The notes beneath the pieces were generated by a model, which was not told the DNA's origin, did not search any database, and saw only the letters and a list, made by a program, of their open reading frames with translations. Positions 44,765 to 56,286 of a stretch of 64,000 nt of DNA are shown piece after piece (positions within the stretch are counted from its first letter, which is position 1; each line of letters begins with the position of its first letter). Origin of the DNA: Quercus robur (taxonomy: Eukaryota; Streptophyta; Magnoliopsida; Fagales; Fagaceae). The position numbers and the translations under genes are program-made. Location of the stretch: NCBI RefSeq assembly GCF_932294415.1, contig NC_065536.1:868001-932000 (forward strand), written 5' to 3'.

Positions 44765-47152
44765 TCATTCCGCATGGTTTACAAGCATTTCAACTACCTG
44801 GTTCATGGTGGGTCTATCATCCTTGTTTTCTGCCACACATTGCAAAGCCACTTTGACCAAAAGTTCCACCTTAACCTTGTCACAGTTACCGCAGATCGTG
44901 GGATCTATAATTTCCTCAATCCATGCCATTGTTATAGCATTCTCAAAGTCAATAGTTTCTCTTACCAACGTCACCAACCTCTTATGCTCTCTTGTCTCTC
45001 CGTTGTCTAAGGTATGCATGCCATTTGGGCTTTTTCCAGTCACCATCTCCAATAACACAATTCCATAGCTATACACATCCACTTTTGAAGTAATGGGAAG
45101 ATTATAAATCCACTCAGGAGCCATATAACCTCTAGTTCCCCTCATCTTAGAGAAGTTGGAATGATCAATTGTACTTCTACTTTATAGTTTAGACAAGCCA
45201 AAATCTGCTACTTTTGGTTGATAGTCAGCATCTAGTAGTATATTTTGAGGCTTTACATCACAATGTAAGACCCACTCTAAGCACTCTTCATGAAGATATG
45301 CTAGGCCTTTTGCAGTGCCCACTGCAATTTCAAACCTCTTCTCCCAATCTAGTGCATTAGAATTAAGATTTTCAGCTAAAGATCCATGCTCCATGTACTC
45401 ATACACCAAGAGCTTATGCTTTCCCTCTGCACAGTATCCCCACATCTCTATCAAGTACATGTGGTTCAACATTCCAATGGTGTTTACTTCTGCTAGAAAT
45501 TCAGCTTTTCCTTGGTTAGCTTCATTGAGTCGCTTGATTGCTGCAACACGCTGATTAGGCAGTACACCTTTGTATACTATCCCTCCTGCTCCTTCTCCAA
45601 TCACTTCTTTGAATCCTCGTGTCGCTTTTCTTAGCTCATCGAAGGTGAATCGTTGAAATCTATTAGTCAAGAGGTATCCTTTTGCAGCTGGATTTGGATG
45701 TTTACTACTTCTTAACAAGAAAAGCCAGACCAAGACAATGCTGGTCACCTCAACACCTCCCACTGCTGTGGCAAACCAAAGCAAAAGCTTTACCGTCTTA
45801 TTTTCATACGTTATTCTTTGTTGTGTGGAATTTTTGGCAGAGCACTCCAATCTGGATGCTTCATCAGGACTCTTGTTATTGGAAAGACCAGCTTTGGGTA
45901 CTCTCAAATAAAAATCTCCTTCAAAATTCGGTGAATGGTGTCCACTAACTAGTTGAAACTTGGGGTAACAAAAATAGTAACCATTATACACAACAAATTT
46001 ATATTGAAAGCCTTTGCAAATACATGAGTTCCTGCATTTGTCTTCACAATCTGGCAAAGTAATATTAGCATAGACGGTTAGATCTGAGCCATAGTATTCA
46101 ACATTATCAAGTTGAACAAAGCTAGACGGATCTTTTCGGTTGCAAGAGATACTGAATTCTGGTTCACATCCATATGACCAATCAGTATGATCTTTAACCT
46201 TGAAGCCTGGCAAGCAAGAGCATCTCCTGCCAGAAACATGATCTGCACTACACAGACTATTGGGTCCACAGATGCCATGAATTCTGCATGGTTGAGAGGA
46301 GACTTGCCATGTTACAGCCCAATCCCAAGTCCCATTCATCTTTTTCAGGCTGTATGATCGAAGATTGCCATCAGAATCAAGCGTTAATCGTCTATGAGTA
46401 ACCACACCAAAATCTGTTGCAAAGAATGTGAAATTGTCAGATGACCGGAAATAGCCTGAGTCATGAAGTATCGCATGTCTACTACTATTGTGCGGATCCC
46501 TTTGAGGTAATTTTCCAGGGTCTGTAACCCAAGGGTCCGGCCAGTACAGACTAGTCATAGTTGGACCTACAAAAAGCAGGCGGAGCACATTATCATTGTC
46601 AAAAAAGAGCTTGTAGTTGCCTGAGGCATAGTCATCTTGGCTTCTTTTCGAGATAAGACTTGAAAGCATGGTGAGTGCTTGTTGAGGAAGAAGAGTATCT
46701 GTAGGTGAATCAAAACTTTGCCAGATGATAACACTTTTGGAATTACTAAGAACAAGATTTCCTGTGTTTAAGAGCTGTAGTTGCAAATAGGTGGCCTCTG
46801 ATGTTGCCAAGGCTGGTGTTCTAGTGGTCCAAATAGTGATACCAACTGAATTGGTAAGGATAAGTTTCCCTTCATTCAAAACAGAAAGCTTTGAACCTGT
46901 TCCATCAACAGGGTCATCTCGGTTTGCCATCCAAACAACTGTAGAATTTGTGGATTTGTTGAACCATATGGCAAAGCAGAAAGCATTGTCACCAACGGGA
47001 AAAAACCCTGCAGAATATTCTCCATTTGCTGAAACCAACCGGTTCTCAATAGATAGAGATGTGCCTCCGAGAGTGTCACTGTCAAATGTATTAGCTAATT
47101 GTGGAAGAGTTTGCAACAGACATAGAAGAAGGAAGAAAATTGAGATATCCAT
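44765..47152 (-). pseudogene. S-domain receptor-like kinase paralogue with a premature TAA
   Basis: Paralogue of 33672-36068 on the opposite strand, very similar throughout and nearly identical in the kinase region. The ATG at 47152 begins the same signal peptide type (MDISIFFLLLCLLQTL); an upstream open stretch to 47410 is not homologous. Lectin (VVWMANRDDPV, WQSFDSPTDTLL), S-locus/EGF, PAN and TM are present, as are GEGAGGIVYKG and HCDVKPQN. The frame stops at TAA 45182-45184, four residues after DFG, where the intact paralogue has CAA (Gln), then continues open in the same frame to 44765 (RGYMAPEW and the C-lobe). The predicted truncated product has 656 residues and lacks the activation segment and C-lobe, so it cannot be an active kinase. 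No other lesion is visible: a young pseudogene or possible null allele. Confidence 0.9.
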
Positions 47153-47729
47153 GACAAATGTAAGAGCTAGGTTTTTTTTTTTTTTTGATAGGAGAGCTAG
47201 GTTGAATGAGATGTTTCTGTTTGTTAAATCATCTTCATTTCTATACCTTATATATAGAGTTAGGACCCTCACTCTTTGCGTAGACCAAGACTTGGAATGC
47301 GATGCTTGTCTAGGGAGAAAATTATAATTACCAAAAAAATAATAAATAAATAAGACAACTAACTTGGACCAATTAGTAAATGATATGAATCTAAGGAATA
47401 TTGACGACATAGGATAAATAAATAAAATTTATAAAGCAACATTAACTTAGTGATTTTTGAAATTGGGGGGTTAATGATATATATTTTAGGTTGGAAACCC
47501 TAGCCATTCTTAAACCAATAAGTTGCATTTGATTCAGATAACTCTAGAGAAAAGACTAGGGATTCAAGGGAAAGAAGGTTTGAAAATGTTTAAGATTATT
47601 GAGTTAAGTATCTTACAAGTCCTTTTTTCCATTGGTTTAGTGAATTAAAATGGCTGGTTAGACCCTAGGATCATTCTAGTGAATTTTTGGGATACCATTC
47701 TCTTTAATTGAATTGATTATGTTGGATTG

Positions 47730-47760
<31 letters not shown>

Positions 47761-47827
47761 CTAAATATTTTTAACACACACACGGAGAAAGGAGAAAATG
47801 TCTTAAAGAAACTTATAGTGGTGTTGT
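47153..47827. other. 5' flank of the kinase pseudogene
   Basis: Holds the promoter (below). Beyond about 47410 there is AT-rich DNA with a poly-T run near 47731-47753. No other gene. Confidence 0.5.
47247..47258 (-). promoter_or_regulatory. TATA box of the kinase pseudogene
   Basis: The minus strand reads CTATATATAAGG 95 bp upstream of the ATG at 47152, a normal plant spacing. Confidence 0.55.
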
Positions 47828-48082
47828 GGGGACAATTTTGCTTCAAAGGCCAAGGGCTAGACCATGTTGGAACCTTAGGCAATTTTTGTTGTCCCACATA
47901 GGAAAGAAAGCCTCCCTCTTTGCACCTTATAAGGCATGAACCAAACTAGTGGTACTCTTCAACCATTGGTTCATGCCTTATAAGGTGCAAAGAGGGAGGC
48001 TTTCTTTCCTATGTGGGACAACAAAAATTGTCTAAGGTTCCAACATGGTCTAGCCCTGGCCTTTGAAGCAAAAATTGTCCCC
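47828..48082. repeat. Near-perfect foldback, 117-bp arms, 21-nt loop
   Basis: Left arm 47828-47944 and right arm 47966-48082 pair with only two 1-nt indels and one mismatch seen. The arms contain TTGTCCCACATAGGAAAG and CACCTTATAAGGCATGAACC, reminiscent of LTR-like sequence joined head to head. No coding capacity. Transcription through it would make a long hairpin RNA. Confidence 0.85.
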
Positions 48083-49113
48083 GCAGGTATATATCCAAAA
48101 TGACCTAACTCTTAAATATACAACACAGACTTTAAACCTCTTTAACTCACATTCATTTTCTAATGTGGGAGAGAAGGTCTTGAAGAGTTCTAGGAGTTTT
48201 GAGTAGAGGTATTAATGGCAATAAGTAACTATTATTTTGACTAGTTATGTTTTGCTTAAAATATAGTTTTTTACTAATTAAATATTCATTTGTTTTCCCT
48301 CACAAATTTTTATTTAGTTTTTTAGCTGCATTGATTTTTTTTTTTGTTAGAAAAAAAAAAAAAAGAATTAGAACATATTCCTTACGAAAATATTTTCAGT
48401 CTTCCAATTGAACTAAGGTACAATATCTAAGCCTACAACATTTAATCCTATGTGCAAATTATTTATTTTATTATTATAAATTACTGATCTAGTTAGTTGG
48501 AATTTGATTACTTGCTAAGTTCTCAAGCTTACCCTCATTTTTATCCCTTTTCAGATTATGAGAAATAAAGTTTTTAAGTTTTCGCTGAAGTAGTGCACAT
48601 TCAAGGAGTTTAGGAATTTCAAAAAAAAAAAAAATAATTAATTAATTAATTAGTATTCATTAAAAATTTAGAGAATTTTTGGCAATTAAATTATTGAGGT
48701 TAGTTTTAGATTTTATATGAATTATTGCTTTGTAACAATTACAAGCTTGTAAGGTGAAAACTTTATATGTTAGGTTGGGGTGTGAAACTACTTGTCATTG
48801 GAAGCTAGACCTTGATATGTCTTTTTTAGAGCTTTCAAATTTCAATAATAGGGCTTAATTTATTTCTTTTAGAGTATCAATGTGTGTGTGCGTGTTTTTT
48901 TTTTTTTTTTCTTTCCTTAAAAACTGATGTGTGATGGGTATTTAATTATGAGTCTTTATACTTTTTCAAAAAAAAAAAAAAGTGTGAGTCTTTATACGTT
49001 TAAAATATATTTAAGAATATGTTTTAAATGGAACCTAAGTATTTTAAAGTCGTTGCCTAAGCTGTAAAACAAGAAATTAGAAGTCCATACTATAATATAC
49101 TTTAGTGGATTCA
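48083..49113. other. AT-rich intergenic DNA
   Basis: Poly-T/A runs (about 48893-48910, 48968-48980) only; no gene recognised. Confidence 0.5.
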
Positions 49114-49153
49114 GAATATCAACCTTCTGGATTAATCCAGAAGGTTGATATTC
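49114..49153. repeat. Perfect 40-nt palindrome plus a third half-site
   Basis: GAATATCAACCTTCTGGAT and its exact complement meet with no loop (centre TTAA). A third direct copy of the half-unit lies at 49164-49183. Confidence 0.9.
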
Positions 49154-49183
49154 ATAGTGTTTTGAATATCAACCTTCTGGATT

Positions 49184-49253
49184 GTCTAGTCGTGCAGCAA
49201 CCGTTCAGTTTACTTTTTTGCCGCCGCATAAACTGACCAGAAACTATCAATGT

Positions 49254-49307
<54 letters not shown>

Positions 49308-50704
49308 ATATATATATATATAAGAGTGCAACAACAGTTAAGAGACGGTCAAGATCCCGATTGTCTAGGCCGTTGATTATATTGGCTAATTGTGTTCACG
49401 CGTCCACCGACATTTTAACTCTTTAATTAATCACATGCTTATATATAAGGTCTAGTTTAAGAGTTTAAAACAACTAGTTGAGGTCCTTGTTTAATATACC
49501 AAATATGGTAATTTTGTTCCTTCGAGTACGGCATCTTGGAAACTTTGTTATTGGAAGAGTTAAAAGTCTAGTAGAGTAGCTTCTCTTTCTGCAATATTTC
49601 TTAGGCTAATATTTTAAATCAAACTTTGAATATAGTTTTTACTAGTTAAAGGTGCATGCATTGCGCAATTTACTTAAAAAGATATACGTAAATAAATTAA
49701 AAGATTCAAAATTATCAGGGGCACAGGCAAAGGGGGCGAGAGGGGGCAAGTGCCCCCTTGACCTCGTAAAAAAAATCTAGAGTAGCTACTTAAATATTAC
49801 GTTATCAAGTATTTTGACCTTGACACAAACGTTCCACACCTAGAGACTAGAGAAGAAAGCAATATTAGGTGCAACTCTTCCTAACATTATTTTGTTTGTT
49901 TTGTGGGTCCTACTTAATACCCATACTGTTTTTCCTTGCCACATGTTCTCAAGCACTGGAAATTTTTTTTCCTGGAGTGCTTTTCTTAGGGCAATTTGTT
50001 CCTCAAATAAGGTATTCCCACATAATCATAATAAAAAATATATATTTAGGTCCTTGTATATCAAACTAAAACCTTAGCACTCCTTAATCTTTTTCTCTTC
50101 TACTTTAACTTTTTCATAATTTCAATTTTGAAACACTTTATTTTTACAATAGAACCAATTTTAACTACTTACTACTTAAAGAATAGAGTAAAAAATACTG
50201 AATTTTGCATAAACGAAAATGCAACTTTATAATTCTTTTATATTGATTTATTTTCTCAATTTATTTTAAGGAATAAAATTACATGTTTAAATTCTATATA
50301 TTTAGAATAATCTCTTAATTTGATTGTTATTAACTATGATTTTTTTTTGTTTTATTTATTTTAATAATATGAAATATATACTTATAATCAATTGAGATTA
50401 TGGAGAAGCCAAATTATAATAATGATTAAGATTCAAATTCTAAAAAAACTCATATCGAGGTGTATTTTACTAATCTTCCAATTGAACAAATTAAATTATG
50501 TATGAAAAAATAAATTATAGTTTATATTATATTAGATTTTGTATGACAATTGCATTAATAGTATATAATTCTATATCTATTTTGTTATTAACATCGATTA
50601 ATAATATTTAGATTAATTTTACTTTCAATCTTATCATTTAATTTTGCCCCCCCTAAACTGAAATCTTGGCTTCGCCACTGAAAACTATATTAATAATTAG
50701 TTAC
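49184..50704. other. Intergenic DNA; T48 run and a possible decayed TIR element
   Basis: T48 at 49256-49303 is followed by (TA)n. At about 49718 AGGGGCACAGGCAA and at about 50671-50683 (minus strand) AGTGGCGAAGCCAA could be the two ends of an old element of the plant GGCGAAGCCA type, 0.97 kb apart. The chromodomain element inserted 20 bp beyond. No gene. Confidence 0.35.
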
Positions 50705-51235
50705 TGTTAGGAACAGAGGGCTTGAATAGTTGAGCTTATGCCTCCAAGAACAGAGAAAAGATAAGAACAGGGAATTTGAGAAGAGGTAAGAACAGAGAAT
50801 AAGGGAGAAAGAGAGAAAACATAGAATTGAAGAATTGGAAAATTGTAATTGATTTCTGATACATGCTTCCTGATTTCCAGGATTCAAATACTCTCTCAAG
50901 CCTCACTCTCTAACTGCCTAACGGCCAAGCCAGCTGTTAACCAGCTGCCAATATGCCAACAACTAACCATTATTTAACTAACTCTTATTCTGGTAACATT
51001 ACTAGTAGCAGCCCCATCATCAGCTGCTCCTGCATGCCTCATCAGCTGCTTGTACACGCACCACACCAGCACCCCATATGCAGCATCACACGCCCCCCAT
51101 ATGCAGCATCACACGCCCCCCTCATGCAGCAGCATACACATAGCTAACATCACCACACACCATACCTACTCAGTAACATACTAACATATACTAACATATA
51201 GTAACATACTTACCATATACTAACATCTTCTAACA
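50705..51235 (-). repeat. 3' LTR of the chromodomain element
   Basis: 531 bp, TG...CA. Contains many CAGCTG words and ACTAACATA repeats near the right edge. Confidence 0.92.
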
Positions 51236-51253
51236 ATACCCTCCCCTTCAAAG
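51236..51253 (-). other. Polypurine tract of the chromodomain element
   Basis: The minus strand reads CTTTGAAGGGGAGGGTAT directly before the 3' LTR. The pol stop codon TGA (51248-51250) lies inside it. Confidence 0.75.
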
Positions 51254-54200
51254 CACCTTGCCCACAAGGTGAGGAAACTTCTGTTGCAGCAGGAAAAGAT
51301 TCTCCCAAGTAGCATCATCCTTGCTTTCATCTTGCCACTGTACCAGCACCTGGGTGATAGTTCTACTCCTCAACTGATGTGACCTGGTAGCTAAAATAGC
51401 CACTGGTTCAGGGTTAGGAATCTGATCCACATTCACAGCAGGTAAAGCAGACCTTGGAACTACCTGAGCACCCAACTTAGCCTTGAGGTTAGACACATGA
51501 AACACAGGATGAATTTGAGAACCTGCAGGCAAATCCAGCTTGTAAGACACCTCTCCCACCTTCTGCACAACTTGGTAGGGTCCATAAAAACGAGGAGCTA
51601 GCTTGCCAAACTTCTTGGACTGAATTGAGGACTGCTTGTAAGGTTGCAGTCTAAGATACACCCAATCCCCCACAGTAAAAGACCTATCCACCCGTTTCTT
51701 GTCAGCAAACCATTTCATCCTTTCTTGTGCAGCAGTCAAATTGTGCTTGAGTAATGAGAAGAGTTGTTGTCTATCCTGCAGAATTGAATCAACAGCTGCC
51801 ACCCTTGTAGTGCCTGGAACATAATCCACAAGCTTGGGAGGAGGATATCCATAGAGGGCTTCAAATGGAGTAAGCTTAAGAGAAGAATGGAAATTAGTGT
51901 TGAACCAAAACTCTGCCAAGGGAAGCCAGTTCACCCAGGCTTGAGGTCTGTCAGCAGCAAAGGCCCTCAAGTAATGTTCCAAACTTTTGTTCACAACTTC
52001 AGTCTAGCCATCAGTTTGTGGGTGATAAGAAGATGACATAGCCAAGCTTATCCCTTGCAGTTTCATCAATTCATACCAGAATTTAGAGGTGAATATTGGG
52101 TCTCTATCACTCACAATGGTAGAAGGCAGCCCACGTAACTTAAAAACAGACTGCATGAAGAGCTGAGCCACCTTAGCAGCAGTGTAGGGATGAGCCAAGG
52201 GAATGAAGTGAACATATTTAGTGAATCTATCCACAACAACAAACACCACTGACTTCTGTTGAGATTTAGGCAGGCCCTCCACAAAGTCCATGCTAATGTC
52301 AAGCCAAGGCCTATTTGGAATGACCAAGGGCTGCAACAAGCCAGCAGGGAAGCAAGTCTCAGTCTTCAACCTTTGACATACATCACATTCCTTGACCATA
52401 GTCTTCAAGTCCCTGCCCATACCAGACCAATAAAAGTCTTTCTTGAGTCTATGGAAGGACTTTAAATATCCAGAATGACCCCCTAAAGGACTCTCATGGA
52501 CTTGCTGCAAAGCAAGGGTCTTCAAGGTCTGATTAGAACTTCCCAAGTATAGTCTCCCCTTATAAAACAACAATCCATTACAAAAGGTAAACCCCACTGG
52601 AACATTCTGCCCTGATTCAATAGCCTGAATAGTCTGCTGGATAGCTGGATCAGTGGCATAGCTTGCTTTAAGATCATCAAGCCAACTAGGAGTAGGGAAT
52701 GAGATAATGCATAGAGTACCCACTCCACTGCAGTTAGCATCTTCATTCCCAGTCATTTCTCTTCTTGACAGTGCATCAGCCACTAGATTTTCCTTGCCAT
52801 GCTTATATTCAACTATAAAGGCATAGCCAAGTAATTTGGTGATCCATTTTTGCTGTGCAGGTGTACCAATCTTCTGCTCCAACAAATATTTCAGACTTTG
52901 ATGGTCTGTCTTGATCACAAAAGGTCTTCCAAGGAGGTAAGGTCTCCACTTCTTCACAGCTACTACTAAAGCAAACAATTCTTTTTCATAAGTGGAAAGG
53001 GCAAGTGCCTTCCCCTTCAAGGCTTCGCTGTGGAAGGCAATGGGCCTTTGATTCTGCATTAAGACAGCTCCTACTCCCAACCCTGAAGCATCACATTCCA
53101 CAACAAATGGTTTAGTGAAATCGGGCAAGGCTAGCACAGGTGGACTAGACATAGCATCCTTGAGCAGCTGGAAGGCATGTGAAGCTGCAGGGGTCCAATT
53201 GAAGGAGTCTTTCCTTAACAAAGCAGTCAAAGGAGCTGCAATCAAGCCATACCCTTTCACAAACTTCCTATAGTATCCAGTCAAGCCCAAAAAACCCCTC
53301 AAAGCCTTCACATCATGAGGAATAGGCCATTGCTGCATAGCAGCAGTTTTCTTTGGGTCTGTTTTCACCCCTTCACCAGAGATTAGATGTCCTAAATACT
53401 CCACTTCCTTACATGCAAACACACACTTTGATTGTTTTGCATACAATTGGTGATTCACCAATGTTTCCAACACCAATTTAAGGTGACTAACATGAGCAGC
53501 CACATCCTTACTATACACAAGTATGTCATCAAAAAACACCAAGACAAATTTCCTTAAGTAAGGTTTAAACACTGAATTCATAAGTGACTGGAAAGTTGAG
53601 GGTGCATTGGTTAAACCAAATGGCATCACTAAGAACTCATAGTGACCCTCATGAGTTCTAAAGGCAGTCTTAGGAATGTCTTCCTCTTTCATTCTAATCT
53701 GATGATATCCGGATCTCAAATCCAATTTAGAAAAAACAGTAGCACCAAATAGTTCATCTAGCAGTTCATCAATAACAGGTATGGGATACTTATCCTTAAT
53801 AGTTTCTTGATTCAAGGCTCTATAATCAATACACATCCTCCAAGAGCCATCAGCCTTCCTAACTAAGAGGACAGGTGAAGCAAATGGACTGCTACTATTT
53901 CTAATAAACCCCACAGACAACAACTCCTTAACAATGTTCTCAATTTCATTTTTTTGATAGTAAGGATACCTGTAAGGCCTCTGAGATACAGCTTGAGTCC
54001 CTTCCTTCAAAGTGATATGATGCTCATGATCCCTTAAGGGAGGCAGCCCTTCTGGAGTAGCAAAAACAGTCTTATAATCCAGCAACAAGGCTGCAATAGC
54101 TTCAGGAATTTGACCTTCTGCAGACATCAGTTTAGGTTGCAACTGGACTGAAATCTGGAGAATCAGCCCCTTCTTCACAGATTGTTTCAAGAAGTCATCA

Positions 54201-55702
54201 CCCTCTTGCAATTGAGAATCAGTAGCACTCTTCAATCCTTGTAATTGGATTTGCTTGTAACCATAAGTAAAACTCATTATGAGCAACTTAAAATCCCACT
54301 GAATGACTCCCAAGGTTCCCAACCAGTGAGTGCCCAAAACTAAGTCACATCCCCCCATTGGTAGCACGTGTAAGTGTACTACAAATTCCACCCCTTGCAT
54401 TAAGATAGGCACTGCCTTACAAACCCCCTGAGTTTTAATAACATCCCCATTAGCAACCTTTACTTCCAAAATGTGAGAAGTGTCTACAGGGATATGTAAT
54501 TGTGAAACCAGCACAGCATCAATAAAATTGTGGGTGCTCCCTGAATCAATTAGAGTCACAAAAGACCTTTGATTAATCTTTCCCATGACTCTCATCGTAC
54601 CTGAAGTAGGAGTGCCACTCAATGCATATAGAGTAATCTCTGCATCTTCTTGATCTTGCCAAGCCTGTCCACTCTGATCTTTACATCCATTTTCCTCCAA
54701 TTCAGTCAGGTGCACCACAGAATCTGCATTCTCCTGAGTCAGTTCTACATGATCTAACAGAAATAACGTAGCACTCTTGCACTTGTGGCCAGGGGTCCAT
54801 TTTTCATCACAATTATAACACAACCCTTTCTTCTTCCTTTCTTCCATTTGAGCAGGCGAAATCCTCTTAATAGGTAGCCTTGGCTTTGGCTCCAACAGAG
54901 CAGGAGCTTTTGGAGGAGCTCCCAAAATAGAAGGCTTCCCTTGATCTCCATGAAATCTGGAAAACTTCCTGCAACTCCAATTATATTCTTCCTGAATCTT
55001 TGCCAATCCAAAAGCCTCATTCAGAGATTTAGGACTAAGCATTCTTACCGGAAGCCTTATCTCATCTCTTAACCCACTTAAAAAACAGCTTAACTTGTGA
55101 GCAGCAGATAATCCCTTAATCCTGTTGGATAACACCTCAAATTGGGCTTTATACAATGACACTGAGGCAGTTTGTCTCAGCCTAGTAAGCGTTTCCATAG
55201 GATCATCATAAGCTGTAGCACCAAATCTGATATGCAATGCTTGAACCAATGACTCCCAATCAACGATGAGACCTACTTCTTCACTATCTTGAAACCAGAC
55301 TAGAGCCTCACCTTCCATATGAAATGAAGCTAACATCACCTTCTCTGTAACTGGTGTATTGTAATACTTGAAATATTGGTTGGCCCTGTAGACCCAACCT
55401 GCAGGATCTTCTCCAAAGAACCTTGGAAATTCCAATCTCATAGAACGAGTCATCACCATTGTTGATGAATTCACATTCCTAGGTTCACCATATGTTGGAG
55501 ACTGAGGCAATCCTCCTTGATCAGAGCCATTACGCCTCTGTACCAGAATTGCGAGTTGTTGATTCATTTCGTTCATAGTGCGTGTATGCACTTCTTGGAT
55601 AGTACGCATTTCTTGAATTTCTTTACCATGATGATCACTTGCAGTTCTTAATGAAGCCAGAGCCTTTTGAGTCGCAGCGGTAGTTGATCGTGTCTCAGCC
55701 AT
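51248..55702 (-). pseudogene. Chromovirus gag-pol polyprotein, one in-frame TAG
   Basis: The start is the ATG at 55702 ([11 protein letters not shown]), just inside the PBS; the frame is also open back into the LTR, but that part is U5. Order: gag, [14 protein letters not shown] knuckle, protease ([10 protein letters not shown]), RT (FFDDILVYS), RNase H (ECDASG...TDHQSL), integrase zinc finger (GGHSG...CDVCQRL), catalytic core ([15 protein letters not shown]), C-terminal chromodomain (VLVQWQDESKDDATWE). The frame stops at TAG 52004-52006, where relatives have CAG (Gln) in the DGQTE motif, and continues in the same frame for 251 codons to a TGA at 51248-51250. The stop falls two codons before the third catalytic acidic residue of integrase, so the truncated enzyme cannot be active. 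No other lesion seen. Confidence 0.92.
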
Positions 55703-55718
55703 GGCCGAGGAAAGTCTT

Positions 55719-55730
55719 GCTCTGATACCA
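55719..55730 (-). other. Primer binding site of the chromodomain element
   Basis: The minus strand reads TGGTATCAGAGC, complementary to the 3' end of initiator tRNA-Met, two bases from the 5' LTR. Confidence 0.88.
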
Positions 55731-55732
55731 AA

Positions 55733-56286
55733 TGTTAGGAACAGAGGGCTTGAATAGTTGAGCTTATGCCTCCAAGAACAGAGAAAAGATAAGAACAGGG
55801 AATTTGAGAAGAGGTAAGAACAGAGAATAAGGGAGAAAGAGAGAAAACATAGAATTGAAGAATTGGAAAATTGTAATTGATTTCTGATACATGCTTCCTG
55901 ATTTCCAGGATTCAAATACTCTCTCAAGCCTCACTCTCTAACTACCTAACGGCCAAGCCAGCTGTTAACCAGCTGCCAATATGCCAACAACTAACCATTA
56001 TTTAACTAACTCTTATTCTGGTAACATTACTAGTAGCAGCCCCATCATCAGCTGCTCCTGCACCCATCATCAGCTGCTCCTGCATGCCTCATTAGCTGCT
56101 TGTACACGCACCACACCAGCACCCCATATGCAGCATCACACGCCCCCCATATGCAGCATCACACGCCCCCCCTCATGCAGCAGCATACACATAGCTAACA
56201 TCACCACACACCATACCTACTCAGTAACATACTAACATATACTAACATATAGTAACATACTTACCATATACTAACATCTTCTAACA
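55733..56286 (-). repeat. 5' LTR of the chromodomain element
   Basis: 554 bp. Longer than the 3' LTR by a 22-bp tandem duplication around CAGCTGCTCCTGCACCCATC (near 56050-56085) and one C. Confidence 0.92.

Larger units (their letters stand above)
50705..56286 (-). mobile_element. Chromodomain Ty3/gypsy retrotransposon (chromovirus, probably Reina-like), 5582 bp
   Basis: Two LTRs (50705-51235 and 55733-56286) begin TGTTAGGAA and end CTTCTAACA; PBS by the right LTR and polypurine tract by the left one set the minus orientation. The flanking 5-mers GTTAC and GTTAG match at 4 of 5. Pol has RT before integrase (gypsy order) and ends in a chromodomain, defining a chromovirus. Short length, ~0.5-kb LTRs and an initiator-Met PBS favour Reina among the plant lineages, by inference. 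LTR differences: two substitutions, a 22-bp duplication and a 1-bp C-run change. Young, but pol has a nonsense codon. Confidence 0.92.

Noticed and set aside
47153-47410. N-terminal extension of the kinase pseudogene frame to 47410
   Set aside because: It contains the TATA box and poly-Lys from an A run and has no counterpart in the paralogue.
49640-49670. Helitron 3' end on the minus strand (CTAGT near GTGCATGCATTGCGC)
   Set aside because: No proper hairpin-spacer geometry and no 5' partner; kept only as a possible relic.
49869-50077. Small hydrophobic ORFs near 49.9 kb
   Set aside because: Low-complexity, overlapping in two frames, no family features.
55703-55927. Chromovirus gag starting inside the LTR
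   Set aside because: This is U5 sequence that happens to be open, also found in the other LTR at 50690-50899; the ATG at 55702 fits after the PBS.
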